A stretch of DNA of 5,169 bases, from the NCBI GenBank assembly GCA_031256695.1, contig JAIRQB010000089.1, positions 1-5,169 on the forward strand, written 5' to 3'. This stretch comes from Elusimicrobiota bacterium. Its GTDB lineage: Bacteria > Elusimicrobiota > Endomicrobiia > Endomicrobiales > Endomicrobiaceae. Every line of letters begins with the position of its first letter. The first letter of the stretch is position 1. Shown here piece after piece: positions 1 to 5,169 of this stretch. The notes beneath the pieces were generated by a model, which saw only the letters and a list, made by a program, of their open reading frames with translations, made no database searches and was not told the origin of the DNA. A program made the translations under genes and the position numbers.

Positions 1-480
1 AGTATTATTTTCAATTTAGAGGTTCAAAAAAGTTGGAAATTTAGATGGGACAATGAGTTGATGATATGGAATAGAGTAATAGATAGAATAGAAAATAATG
101 ATAACTTTGATATAAACAAGAAATGGACAGTTTTGGATATTGGCATAGGTATGCGGAATAATTACTTTGGCAATAGTCCATTTATGCCTAAAACAGGCAA
201 TAAATGGCAGCAAGAATTGAATGGACAGTTGGTATTTGGCTGGAGAGCGCTTGGTTTTCTTGAGACATATTCCAAAATTCAAATTGCTAAACATTATTTT
301 GATGAAGGAATATCTAATTTTAGCGACATAATAAAAATAAAAGATGAACTAAAAAAGGCAAAGCCTTGGCCGTCAAAAGAATCAATAATAATTAAAGACG
401 GTATTATTTGCATAATTTTTGACCAAAATAAACTTGACAGAGTTTTAAAATCTATTGAAGAGAAAACAGCAATCCAATAA
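1..480 (+). CDS. C-terminal part of a probable GtrII-like glucosyltransferase (5' truncated by window edge)
   Basis: The reading frame is open from the first base and ends with TAA at 478-480, giving 159 visible residues; the true start lies outside the window. The ATG at 58 is probably internal, because the residues before it (EVQKSWKFRWDNE) read as ordinary coding sequence and no good ribosome binding site precedes it. The piece has no transmembrane segment. Its pattern (aromatic/charged start, NRVIDRIENNDNFD, then KKWTVLDIG, a mid-region WRALGFLETY, and an ending AKPWPSKESIIIKDGIICIIF) resembles my recollection of the soluble C-terminal region of GtrII-type membrane glucosyltransferases. 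That family is polytopic and adds glucose to O-antigen or other surface glycans from a lipid-linked donor. The family call is inference from pattern memory; no catalytic residues are visible here. It converges on the operon at 611-4626 and the two share the terminator at 481-523. Confidence 0.45.
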   Translation, partial: SIIFNLEVQKSWKFRWDNELMIWNRVIDRIENNDNFDINKKWTVLDIGIGMRNNYFGNSPFMPKTGNKWQQELNGQLVFGWRALGFLETYSKIQIAKHYFDEGISNFSDIIKIKDELKKAKPWPSKESIIIKDGIICIIFDQNKLDRVLKSIEEKTAIQ

Positions 481-523
481 AAAAGGAGCGGTTTTTGGGA
501 AATTCCCAGAAACCGCTCCTTTT
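481..523. terminator. Bidirectional rho-independent terminator
   Basis: A 14-bp perfect inverted repeat (481-494 with 510-523, core GGAGCGGTTT/AAACCGCTCC) continues inward through one G-T pair, one T-A pair, three G-C pairs and one A-T pair to a tight loop of about 3-5 bases. On the + strand the stem ends in a T-run (519-524), and on the - strand the A-run at 479-484 supplies the matching T-run. It starts immediately after the stop codon of the + gene ending at 480 and lies about 90 bases past the stop of the - strand gene ending at 611. It can therefore stop transcription arriving from both sides. Confidence 0.9.
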
Positions 524-610
524 TATTTCAAACTTTTAAATTTTCAAATACTGTCTTTTTCGCTTTTGAGCATAGTTCTTACTTTTTAACGCTTATACTC
601 ATTTTTGCTC

Positions 611-802
611 TTAACTCTTTTGGCATGAAGGGCAAATTTTGTATTGAGCGTCATAGACTGCGCCGCATTCTGCGCAAACTTTCTTTCCGCTGTCTTCATT
701 TATGCGGCAAGGTTTGCAAATGTGAGATTCAAAACAGGCATTTTCTAATTCCGCTCCGCAATAACTGCAAGAACATCTATTTTCTTTTCCTTTAATATCC
801 AT
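611..802 (-). CDS. Small cysteine-rich double zinc-ribbon protein
   Basis: This 63-residue protein has ten cysteines (10, 12, 15, 23, 29, 32, 43, 46, 57, 60). Four CxxC knuckles pair naturally into two treble-clef or zinc-ribbon units: 12/15 with 29/32, and 43/46 with 57/60. The second unit (CAECGAVYDAQYKICPSC) is a textbook zinc ribbon. Cys10 and Cys23 are left over. There is no signal peptide or membrane segment, so it should be cytoplasmic. The start is supported by AGAGGT (809-814) six bases upstream of the ATG at 802. It lies 16 bases behind nifU with no terminator between, so it is probably the last gene of the operon. Function is unknown; ribbons of this type commonly bind nucleic acid or protein. 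Because it follows an Fe-S scaffold gene, binding of iron or an Fe-S cluster rather than zinc is conceivable but unproven. Confidence 0.75.
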   Translation of the reverse strand: MDIKGKENRCSCSYCGAELENACFESHICKPCRINEDSGKKVCAECGAVYDAQYKICPSCQKS

Positions 803-818
803 TTTTTTACCTCTGTTT

Positions 819-1196
819 TTAATTTATTTTTGATTTTGTCTGATAATGTTCTATAGCCCGATGCAATGCATCTGCTCCTAAATTGGAACAGTGCATTTTA
901 TTGGGCGGCAGTCCCCCTAACTCTTGAGCCACCGAGGCATTTGTAATTTTTAAAGCCTCTTCTATAGTCTTGCCTTTAGCCATTTCAGACACCATAGAAG
1001 AAACCGCTATAGCCGCGCCGCATCCAAAAGTCTTAAACTTCACATCCTCTATTTTATCGTCTTTTACCTTTATATAAAAAGTCATCATATCCCCGCATAC
1101 TGGATTGCCAATCTCGCCAATGCCGTCGGCATCTTCTATCTCGCCTACATTGCGGGGATTTGCGAAATGTTCCATCACTTTCTCGGAATAAGCCAT
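819..1196 (-). CDS. nifU: Fe-S cluster assembly scaffold protein, NifU/IscU family
   Basis: This 125-residue single-domain U-type scaffold (usual length about 120-150) builds [2Fe-2S]/[4Fe-4S] clusters from iron and sulfide delivered by a cysteine desulfurase, then hands them to apo-proteins in the cytoplasm. The family start AYSEKVMEHFANPRNVG is present. The three ligand cysteines are Cys34 (GNPVCGD), Cys59 (FGCGAAIA) and Cys103 (MHCSNLG), with the conserved Asp36 and His102. LPPNK (96-100) matches the LPPVK site that HscA recognises in IscU. GLPPNKMHCSNLGADALHRAI is closer to the short clostridial-type NifU than to E. coli IscU. I chose the start at 1196: GGAGGG at 1201-1206 sits four bases upstream, and the family begins at this Met. 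The in-frame ATG at 1208 overlaps that ribosome binding site. It lies 31 bases behind the autotransporter gene and 16 before the zinc ribbon. No nifS/iscS is in view. Confidence 0.93.
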   Translation of the reverse strand: MAYSEKVMEHFANPRNVGEIEDADGIGEIGNPVCGDMMTFYIKVKDDKIEDVKFKTFGCGAAIAVSSMVSEMAKGKTIEEALKITNASVAQELGGLPPNKMHCSNLGADALHRAIEHYQTKSKIN

Positions 1197-1200
1197 TTTT

Positions 1201-1206
1201 CCCTCC
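1201..1206 (-). promoter_or_regulatory. Ribosome binding site that fixes the nifU start
   Basis: On the - strand GGAGGG precedes the ATG at 1196 with a four-base AAAA spacer, a near-ideal Shine-Dalgarno match. The alternative in-frame ATG at 1208 overlaps this element (ATGGAGG) and has no such site of its own, so the shorter protein is preferred. Confidence 0.8.
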
Positions 1207-1222
1207 ATTTATATCCGCTAAA

Positions 1223-1240
1223 TTCTATTATTCAATAGAA
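1223..1240 (-). other. Small hairpin over the autotransporter stop codon
   Basis: TTCTATT (1223-1229) and AATAGAA (1234-1240) form a perfect 7-bp inverted repeat with a four-base loop that spans the stop of the autotransporter gene. That gene ends in tandem TAA-TAG stops. The stem is AT-rich and is not followed by a T-run on the - strand, so it is not a terminator. It could mildly affect processing or stability between the adhesin and nifU parts of the message, or be chance. Confidence 0.35.
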
Positions 1241-4200
1241 ATTTCTACTCGCCTATTTTGCTGCTGTCCATATGCCGTTTTGTTTGAAACGGCAGGTCTT
1301 TCAGAGCCTGCGCCGCGATACTCTATTTTATCCGCCGGTATACCTTGCTCGCGAAGTTCGGCGTATACTGCTCTCGCTCTCATTTTAGACACAAAGAAAT
1401 TCTTTACAGCAGAGCCGGAAGAGTCGGAATGCCCTTCAACTACTGCTTTCTTAAAAGCATATTTCTTTAAATTGTCCGCCATCTGCTTTACGGTTTCTTT
1501 AACTTCTTTTGTCAATTCAACAGCGTCTTTTTTAAAAGTTGACACTAAAAGATTTACTGTCTTCTTAACCGGCTTTTTCTCTTTTTGGACGCGATTTTCA
1601 ACAGCCGCAAGCAATTCATCGTCAGACATAGCCGCAAGTTCGCTTTTTGTTTTGGTGTTTGCAAGAAACTCTACCGCTTTGTCTTCGGGAGATTTTTCAG
1701 GCTCTGCAAAAAATTCTTTTTCTTCGCGCGCTATTTCCTCTTTTGTCTTTTGTTTAAGATTTACTCTATACGTTTTTGAGCGCTGACGCTGAGGCTGAGC
1801 GCGAACAGCATTTTTAGGCGCTGCAACTACAGTCAATTGTTTGTCTGCGCTCTTTTTGACATCTTGAACGGCATCGTCTTTCAACTCAATGACATTTTCT
1901 TTAGCCGTCCCGCCGTCTGCATTTATATTTTGCCTTTGCGGCGCTTGCCTCTCTCCGTCTTCAAAAGTTTTTTCGCTGTTTCCAACAGATTGGCGCAATT
2001 CTGTAAAATCGTCCCCTCTGCCTTTGTATAAATCGTCATCGTCTATAGCCATTGAAGCCACAGTGAGATTTTTATTTTCCGCTAATGAAAATTTATAAGT
2101 AAAAGCCGCATTGGCAAAGTATTGCAATAAAGACGAATTCATTTTTATATCGCCGTTTAAACCGATAAAGATATTTTCAGACAAGGCAAAGTCCGCTCCA
2201 AAACCGCCGCCTATAACTAAAGCGTCAATTTCTGAAGATTTGATTTTGGCAGTATTTGAAGGGTCTGAAGAAAAATGCACGTCAAATTTCAATTCATTGC
2301 CAAGCGCATTGTATTCAGCATAGCCTTTTATATGCCAAGTTATAGAGCGCGTCTTCATAGAGAGTTTGACGCCTCCGAGCGGCGCAAGCCTTATATTGTT
2401 TCCGCTTTGAATGGTCAAATTTACGCTTTCATCGCCTCCGCCCGCCTTTTCAACAATTTGCGGATTTGAAATATAGCCCGCTTGCGCGGCTGCAAAAGGC
2501 TTTAAATCAAACTTCGCAGAAAGCCAAATTGGAAATTCCATCTCAAAACCGCCGCTAAAATTTACAGTTTGGAATTCTGCCGAAGGAGTTCTGACATTTG
2601 CATTCCATAAAATATGCCTATCAGACTTAAAATTCTCTATCCCGCCGCTTAAATTCCATCTCAAATTAAACCAAGCGTCAAAATATCCTCCGTATAAGGT
2701 AAATCTCATATCCTCCATTGACGCCTCGTTTTTTTCTCTTTTGGCAGAATTCATCTCATATCCTACAGCGGCGCCGAAAACAAATTCTTTTGAAGTTATG
2801 AAACTAAAGCCTGCGAGCATACCGAAAGAGGAATTTTTTAGAGAATTGATATTTTTTGAGATGTTTTCTTTATATTCCAAAGCGGAAATCCCGCCTTCAA
2901 TCCAGATGCTTTTTCTTATATCTTCGCCTATTCCTTCAGCCTCGTTTATTTGAGAATAAATTTTGCCGCTATATCCATTGTTTATAATCGGCAAAGCCAT
3001 AATGTCTGCCAGAAAACCGCCGCTTAAAGAATCAGCAATTTGCCGTTCCTGCTCTGTATTTCCCGCCAATGTTTGCAAATAATCCCTAATATCAACGAGG
3101 TCGCTTGTATATGGAATATTGGGCGAAAGATTATAAACGGCGTCAAAAGATTCTTTTGCATTGCCTGAAAGGTTTGGAATATCAAAAGAAGGGCGGACGC
3201 CGCTTGAAATTGTCAAATATACATATTGATTTTCATAGACCAAACTATATCCGAAGCCTTTTCCAAAATAAAAATCTGTATTTGTAAAAGAGCCTGAAAT
3301 GCCGCCCTCAGCATATCCTAAAGGCAAAGATATTGCAGTCAAATCGCCGTAGGAAAGCGTTGTTAAAAGAGATAGAGAACTATTGCTTCCTATTTTGATT
3401 GTATCAGAGGCTTTTATGCTGTCTATTTTTAAAGTATTGCCGTCCTTTATTAAATCCGCTTCTATATTTCCATTGAGTTCTATTTCTTTCGCCCACACAG
3501 TTGCGGCTTTTCCATCAGCCATCTGTAAAACAGCGCCTTCTTTAACAGCAAGACTGCCCAAATTTGCCGTCTCAATATCTGTCAGAGAAAATTTGCCCTC
3601 TTTTATATCAATACTGCCGCTATAATCATTTTTACCTGACAGCGCCCATTCGCCTAAACCGAGTTTAACTATCTTATTGGCAGAATTATCAGAGGCTATG
3701 CCGCCTTTCATAATAATTTTATTATTGCCTGTGGCATTTAGAGAAAGCGAAGAATTGGATTTTAAATAAATGTCTGCTCCCATTCCGTTTATCGCCTTGT
3801 TTCCTTCAAAAATAAAAGCCCCCGACTCAGCGGAAATATTTAACTTTGAATTGTCTGTATAAATAGCGCCGCCATCGTTTTGAGCGGTATTATTGGAAAA
3901 TTTGCCGAAACCATTTATTGACATAGTTGAAGCCAAAATATAAACAGCGCCGCCGCCTCTTGCCGCGCTATTGCTTGTAAATTCAATTTGCCCATACAAA
4001 TTCCAAATAGAATTCACATTTGTATAAATAGCGCCTCCATTACCGCTTGAAGCGGTGTTTTTTATAAATTTATTTAATCCTTTAAACAATATATTTGAAT
4101 TTGTTATATGCAAAGCGCCGCCGCCGTTAGGATTATTGCCCGCTCTGTTAGAGACATTGTTTTCAAAAACATTGTTTTCAAAAACAATGGACGAGGCGTT

Positions 4201-4626
4201 TGCATAAATAACGCCTCCGCGTTCCTCTGCATAATTATTTAAGAACTTTACTGAAGTAAAACTTAGAGTTGAACTGCGCGCTTCAAAAACGGCGCCGCCC
4301 ATTGAACCGACAATGCTATCGCTAAAATCATCAAAGACAATATTTTTGAACGATATTTGATTATCGTTTAAAAGAAATCCTTTAAAACCATTACCCGATA
4401 AAGAAAAAGAATTTCCTATTATTGAGAAATTGTTCCTATTAGTTGTTCCTAATGCTGTTTGGGCGTAAATATCTGAAGAAATCGCTATATCTGATGAGCC
4501 TGTTTGATAAGCGGTGTAAAAACTTGCCCAATTATCAATAGCCCAAACTTGCGAACAGTAAATAAACATTGCGGCAATAAGACATAAAAACTGATTGATT
4601 TTTAAATGATTTTTTAATGTAAGCAT
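1228..4626 (-). CDS. Pmp-like autotransporter adhesin with a C-terminal OmpA peptidoglycan-binding domain
   Basis: This 1132-residue predicted outer-membrane/surface protein has a signal peptide at 1-29 (basic start, hydrophobic 12-22, cut after VWA). The passenger (30 to about 570) holds Chlamydia Pmp-type motifs: GGAVF 110, GGVIY 137, GGALH 169, GGAIY 197, GGAVY 225 and GGAIY 252, interleaved with FxxN at 128, 149, 154, 187, 216, 243 and 273. The spacing is about 28 residues, one or two beta-helix turns. A passenger-associated strand repeat follows at about 318-350 (KLGLGEWALSGKNDYSG). A helical linker at about 486-560 precedes a barrel at about 572-848 of alternating amphipathic strands ending in FTYKF. 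Unusually, the chain continues with a charged K/E/Q-rich linker (849-1021) and an OmpA-like domain (1022-1132: EGHSD, Asp1068, Asn1076, Ser1080, Arg1083, NRRV 1124-1127). AGAGG five bases before the ATG supports the start. It heads the operon with nifU. Ligand or host target is unknown. Confidence 0.88.
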   Translation of the reverse strand: MLTLKNHLKINQFLCLIAAMFIYCSQVWAIDNWASFYTAYQTGSSDIAISSDIYAQTALGTTNRNNFSIIGNSFSLSGNGFKGFLLNDNQISFKNIVFDDFSDSIVGSMGGAVFEARSSTLSFTSVKFLNNYAEERGGVIYANASSIVFENNVFENNVSNRAGNNPNGGGALHITNSNILFKGLNKFIKNTASSGNGGAIYTNVNSIWNLYGQIEFTSNSAARGGGAVYILASTMSINGFGKFSNNTAQNDGGAIYTDNSKLNISAESGAFIFEGNKAINGMGADIYLKSNSSLSLNATGNNKIIMKGGIASDNSANKIVKLGLGEWALSGKNDYSGSIDIKEGKFSLTDIETANLGSLAVKEGAVLQMADGKAATVWAKEIELNGNIEADLIKDGNTLKIDSIKASDTIKIGSNSSLSLLTTLSYGDLTAISLPLGYAEGGISGSFTNTDFYFGKGFGYSLVYENQYVYLTISSGVRPSFDIPNLSGNAKESFDAVYNLSPNIPYTSDLVDIRDYLQTLAGNTEQERQIADSLSGGFLADIMALPIINNGYSGKIYSQINEAEGIGEDIRKSIWIEGGISALEYKENISKNINSLKNSSFGMLAGFSFITSKEFVFGAAVGYEMNSAKREKNEASMEDMRFTLYGGYFDAWFNLRWNLSGGIENFKSDRHILWNANVRTPSAEFQTVNFSGGFEMEFPIWLSAKFDLKPFAAAQAGYISNPQIVEKAGGGDESVNLTIQSGNNIRLAPLGGVKLSMKTRSITWHIKGYAEYNALGNELKFDVHFSSDPSNTAKIKSSEIDALVIGGGFGADFALSENIFIGLNGDIKMNSSLLQYFANAAFTYKFSLAENKNLTVASMAIDDDDLYKGRGDDFTELRQSVGNSEKTFEDGERQAPQRQNINADGGTAKENVIELKDDAVQDVKKSADKQLTVVAAPKNAVRAQPQRQRSKTYRVNLKQKTKEEIAREEKEFFAEPEKSPEDKAVEFLANTKTKSELAAMSDDELLAAVENRVQKEKKPVKKTVNLLVSTFKKDAVELTKEVKETVKQMADNLKKYAFKKAVVEGHSDSSGSAVKNFFVSKMRARAVYAELREQGIPADKIEYRGAGSERPAVSNKTAYGQQQNRRVEISIE
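3766..4299 (-). repeat. Pmp-type GGA(I/V/L)/FxxN protein repeats in the passenger
   Basis: Within the autotransporter, residues 110-287 contain six GGA(I/V/L)-like motifs at intervals of 27, 32, 28, 28 and 27 residues, with FxxN motifs between them (FLNN, FENN twice, FIKN, FTSN, FSNN, FEGN). A degenerate seventh unit (GADIY, 283-287) closes the array. This pairing is the defining signature of chlamydial polymorphic membrane proteins, where the motifs mediate adhesion. Here they predict a right-handed beta-helix stalk. Confidence 0.85.
4154..4183 (-). repeat. Exact 15-bp tandem duplication creating a doubled FENNV motif
   Basis: The unit ACATTGTTTTCAAAA (+ strand) occurs twice back to back at 4154-4168 and 4169-4183. 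Its length is five codons, so it keeps frame and encodes FENNV twice (residues 149-158). This accounts for the extra FxxN motif and the longer 32-residue spacing at this point in the array. ATTGTTTT (4171-4178) also pairs with AAAACAAT (4181-4188), giving a foldback that could promote replication slippage. Confidence 0.9.
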
Positions 4627-4630
4627 TTGA

Positions 4631-4635
4631 ACCTC
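4631..4635 (-). promoter_or_regulatory. Ribosome binding site of the autotransporter gene
   Basis: AGAGG on the - strand lies five bases before the ATG at 4626 and supports that start. The hairpin at 4642-4665 begins only a few bases upstream, so folding there could affect ribosome access. Confidence 0.7.
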
Positions 4636-4641
4636 TTATTA

Positions 4642-4665
4642 TATCCCGTTTTCTCGTCGGGGATA
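4642..4665 (-). promoter_or_regulatory. Leader hairpin next to the autotransporter ribosome binding site
   Basis: On the - strand TATCCC and GGGATA (4660-4665 and 4642-4647) form a perfect 6-bp stem. One more G-C pair is possible past a single bulged C, and the loop is about 10-12 bases. It sits six bases upstream of the Shine-Dalgarno sequence. CTC just outside the 5' arm could also pair with GAG of the Shine-Dalgarno across a bulge. A regulatory role is inferred only. Confidence 0.4.
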
Positions 4666-4698
4666 GAGTATTTTTTAATTTTCTCAAAAAACATTTTT

Positions 4699-4729
4699 AT
4701 AGTTTAAATCTCATTATCGGGGAAACTAT
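4699..4729 (-). promoter_or_regulatory. Second leader inverted repeat (ATAGTTT/AAACTAT)
   Basis: ATAGTTT (4699-4705) and AAACTAT (4723-4729) are a perfect 7-bp inverted repeat with a 17-base interior, inside the predicted leader of the - strand gene. The interior carries CCCCGA on the - strand, which is repeated in the hairpin 60 bases downstream. It may be an RNA stem or an operator-like protein site; nothing identifies a regulator. Confidence 0.35.
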
Positions 4730-4755
4730 GCCATTTTAACAAATAATGGGAACGG

Positions 4756-4785
4756 ATTTTATGTAAAAACTCTTTGAAAAGTCAA
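4756..4785 (-). promoter_or_regulatory. Candidate sigma-70 promoter for the autotransporter-nifU operon
   Basis: On the - strand TTGACT (4780-4785) is separated by 18 bases from TAAAAT (4756-4761), a good -35/-10 pair. Transcription would begin near 4749, giving a leader of about 120 bases before the ATG at 4626. Confidence 0.5.
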
Positions 4786-4866
4786 GCAGTTTTTGATTTT
4801 GGCTAAATTTTTTCCATTTTTATTTTTTTTAATCCAAAACAATTTTTATCGGAATTTTCAATAAGA

Positions 4867-4894
4867 TTTCACTTTTTGCTAAAAAGAATATGAT
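4867..4894 (+). promoter_or_regulatory. Candidate sigma-70 promoter for the gene at 4942
   Basis: TATGAT (4889-4894) is a reasonable -10 box. TTTCAC (4867-4872), 16 bases upstream, is a weak -35. The T-rich stretch further upstream could act as an UP element. The predicted leader is about 40 bases. An overlapping TAAAAT (4894-4899) is an alternative -10. Confidence 0.35.
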
Positions 4895-4941
4895 AAAATC
4901 AATTGATTTTTAAGTTAAATTTTAGATTTGAGGGGATGTGT

Positions 4942-5169
4942 ATGAAACAGATTTTTAAGACATTGTCAATATCAATTCTTACCGTTTTGTCAATTTCTTT
5001 AAATTTATACGCTGTTAATTCAGGGGATTGGACATCTTTTGAAACCATTGTTGCCGATACCGCCTCAACAGATAATATTGTTTTAACAGGCGATATTGTT
5101 TTTGAAATGAATTCTCTATCGCTGGGGCATAATTTAGAAATTGACGGAGGTAATTTTTATCTATCAGGG
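4942..5169 (+). CDS. N-terminus of a second secreted autotransporter-like protein (3' truncated by window edge)
   Basis: The 76 codons shown begin with a clear signal peptide: MKQIFK, hydrophobic 8-22, cut after LYA at residue 24. The mature start parallels that of the protein beginning at 4626. Both have a W-x-SF element (W30/F33 here, W33/F36 there), then a short D-I-x-(I/L)-x-x-D-I stretch, then I-x-G-x-x-F-x-LSG, typical of the first turns of a beta-helix passenger. GAGGGG (4930-4935) lies six bases before the ATG. An in-frame ATG at 4936 abuts that site and is too close to use. The two genes are probably divergent paralogues of a Pmp-like surface protein family. The visible part contains no GGAI or FxxN motif yet, and whether it also ends in a barrel and an OmpA domain cannot be seen. 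Confidence 0.75.
   Translation, partial: MKQIFKTLSISILTVLSISLNLYAVNSGDWTSFETIVADTASTDNIVLTGDIVFEMNSLSLGHNLEIDGGNFYLSG

Larger units (their letters stand above)
4627..4941. other. Divergent intergenic regulatory region between two autotransporter-like genes
   Basis: This 315-bp AT-rich gene-free stretch separates divergently transcribed genes starting at 4626 (-) and 4942 (+). It holds a candidate promoter for each direction, a roughly 120-base leader for the - strand gene with two inverted repeats, and T/A-tracts between the promoters, including eight consecutive T at 4823-4830. No open reading frame with a ribosome binding site and no RNA gene was recognised in it. Confidence 0.75.

Noticed and set aside
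16..294. Open reading frame of 92 codons on the - strand
   Set aside because: It is antisense to the + strand coding frame at 1-480, has no family resemblance and would lie across the coding region just beyond the terminator.
1197..1208. Longer nifU start (MEGK-) at 1208
   Set aside because: The upstream ATG overlaps the GGAGGG ribosome binding site, and the family consensus begins at the next Met (AYSEKVMEHF).
1211..1238. TTGAAT-16-TATAAA as a private nifU promoter on the - strand
   Set aside because: The spacing is acceptable, but the start site would fall within the GGAGGG ribosome binding site and remove it. I keep it only as a possibility in the operon finding.
1160..1786. Open reading frame of 208 codons on the + strand
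   Set aside because: It lies opposite the well-supported OmpA and linker end of the autotransporter and the start of nifU. Its product is Ser/Phe/Ala-rich with no recognisable motif, and it is a shadow of the biased antisense codons.
2011..2019. RGD tripeptide (residues 870-872) as an integrin-binding motif
   Set aside because: It falls after the barrel, on the predicted periplasmic side, so it would not be exposed to host receptors. A single RGD is also common by chance.
4638..4643. TATAAT on the - strand just upstream of the autotransporter gene
   Set aside because: As a -10 box it would start transcription at or inside the Shine-Dalgarno, and no -35 element fits; the TTGACT/TAAAAT pair further upstream is better.
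4715..4735. TGGCATAGTTTCC on the - strand as a sigma-54 promoter
   Set aside because: The -24 half (TGGCA) is present but the required GC-containing -12 element (TTGC) at fixed spacing is missing.
4936..4941. Alternative start ATG at 4936 for the second autotransporter-like gene
   Set aside because: It directly abuts GAGGGG, leaving no spacer; the ATG at 4942 has a six-base spacer and a normal signal-peptide start.

Overview
This is an AT-rich stretch from a diderm (outer-membrane-bearing) bacterium. The evidence for an outer membrane is a large type V autotransporter with an OmpA-type peptidoglycan-binding end, plus the start of a second protein of the same kind. The mix of low GC with GCC/GCG/CCG-rich coding, Chlamydia-Pmp-style repeats and a clostridial-type NifU scaffold would fit Elusimicrobiota (Endomicrobium/Elusimicrobium-like, gut-associated). 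That assignment is an inference from memory of gene style, not something the sequence proves.

Layout: (1) Positions 1-480, + strand: the 3' end of a gene cut by the window edge, probably the soluble C-terminal part of a GtrII-like glucosyltransferase. (2) 481-523: a strong, nearly symmetrical hairpin with T-tracts on both sides, serving as a bidirectional terminator between convergent transcription units. (3) 4626 down to 611, - strand: a likely three-gene operon, in transcription order a 1132-residue autotransporter, a NifU/IscU Fe-S scaffold protein and a 63-residue cysteine-rich double zinc ribbon. (4) 4627-4941: a 315-bp divergent intergenic region with a candidate promoter for each direction and two hairpins in the leader of the autotransporter. 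(5) 4942 to the window end, + strand: the first 76 codons of a second secreted protein whose mature N-terminus resembles that of the first autotransporter, so the two are probably divergent paralogues.

The most remarkable item is the autotransporter. It has a signal peptide, six GGA(I/V/L)-type and seven FxxN motifs of the Chlamydia polymorphic membrane protein class, one passenger-associated strand repeat and a C-terminal-type beta barrel. Instead of ending at the barrel, it continues with about 170 residues of charged linker and a complete OmpA-like domain with the peptidoglycan-binding Asp and Arg in place. It would therefore display a beta-helix outside the cell while gripping the cell wall inside.

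The placement of nifU and a zinc ribbon directly behind this gene, without a cysteine desulfurase in view, is unexplained. No tRNA, rRNA, CRISPR array, insertion sequence or phage gene was seen.
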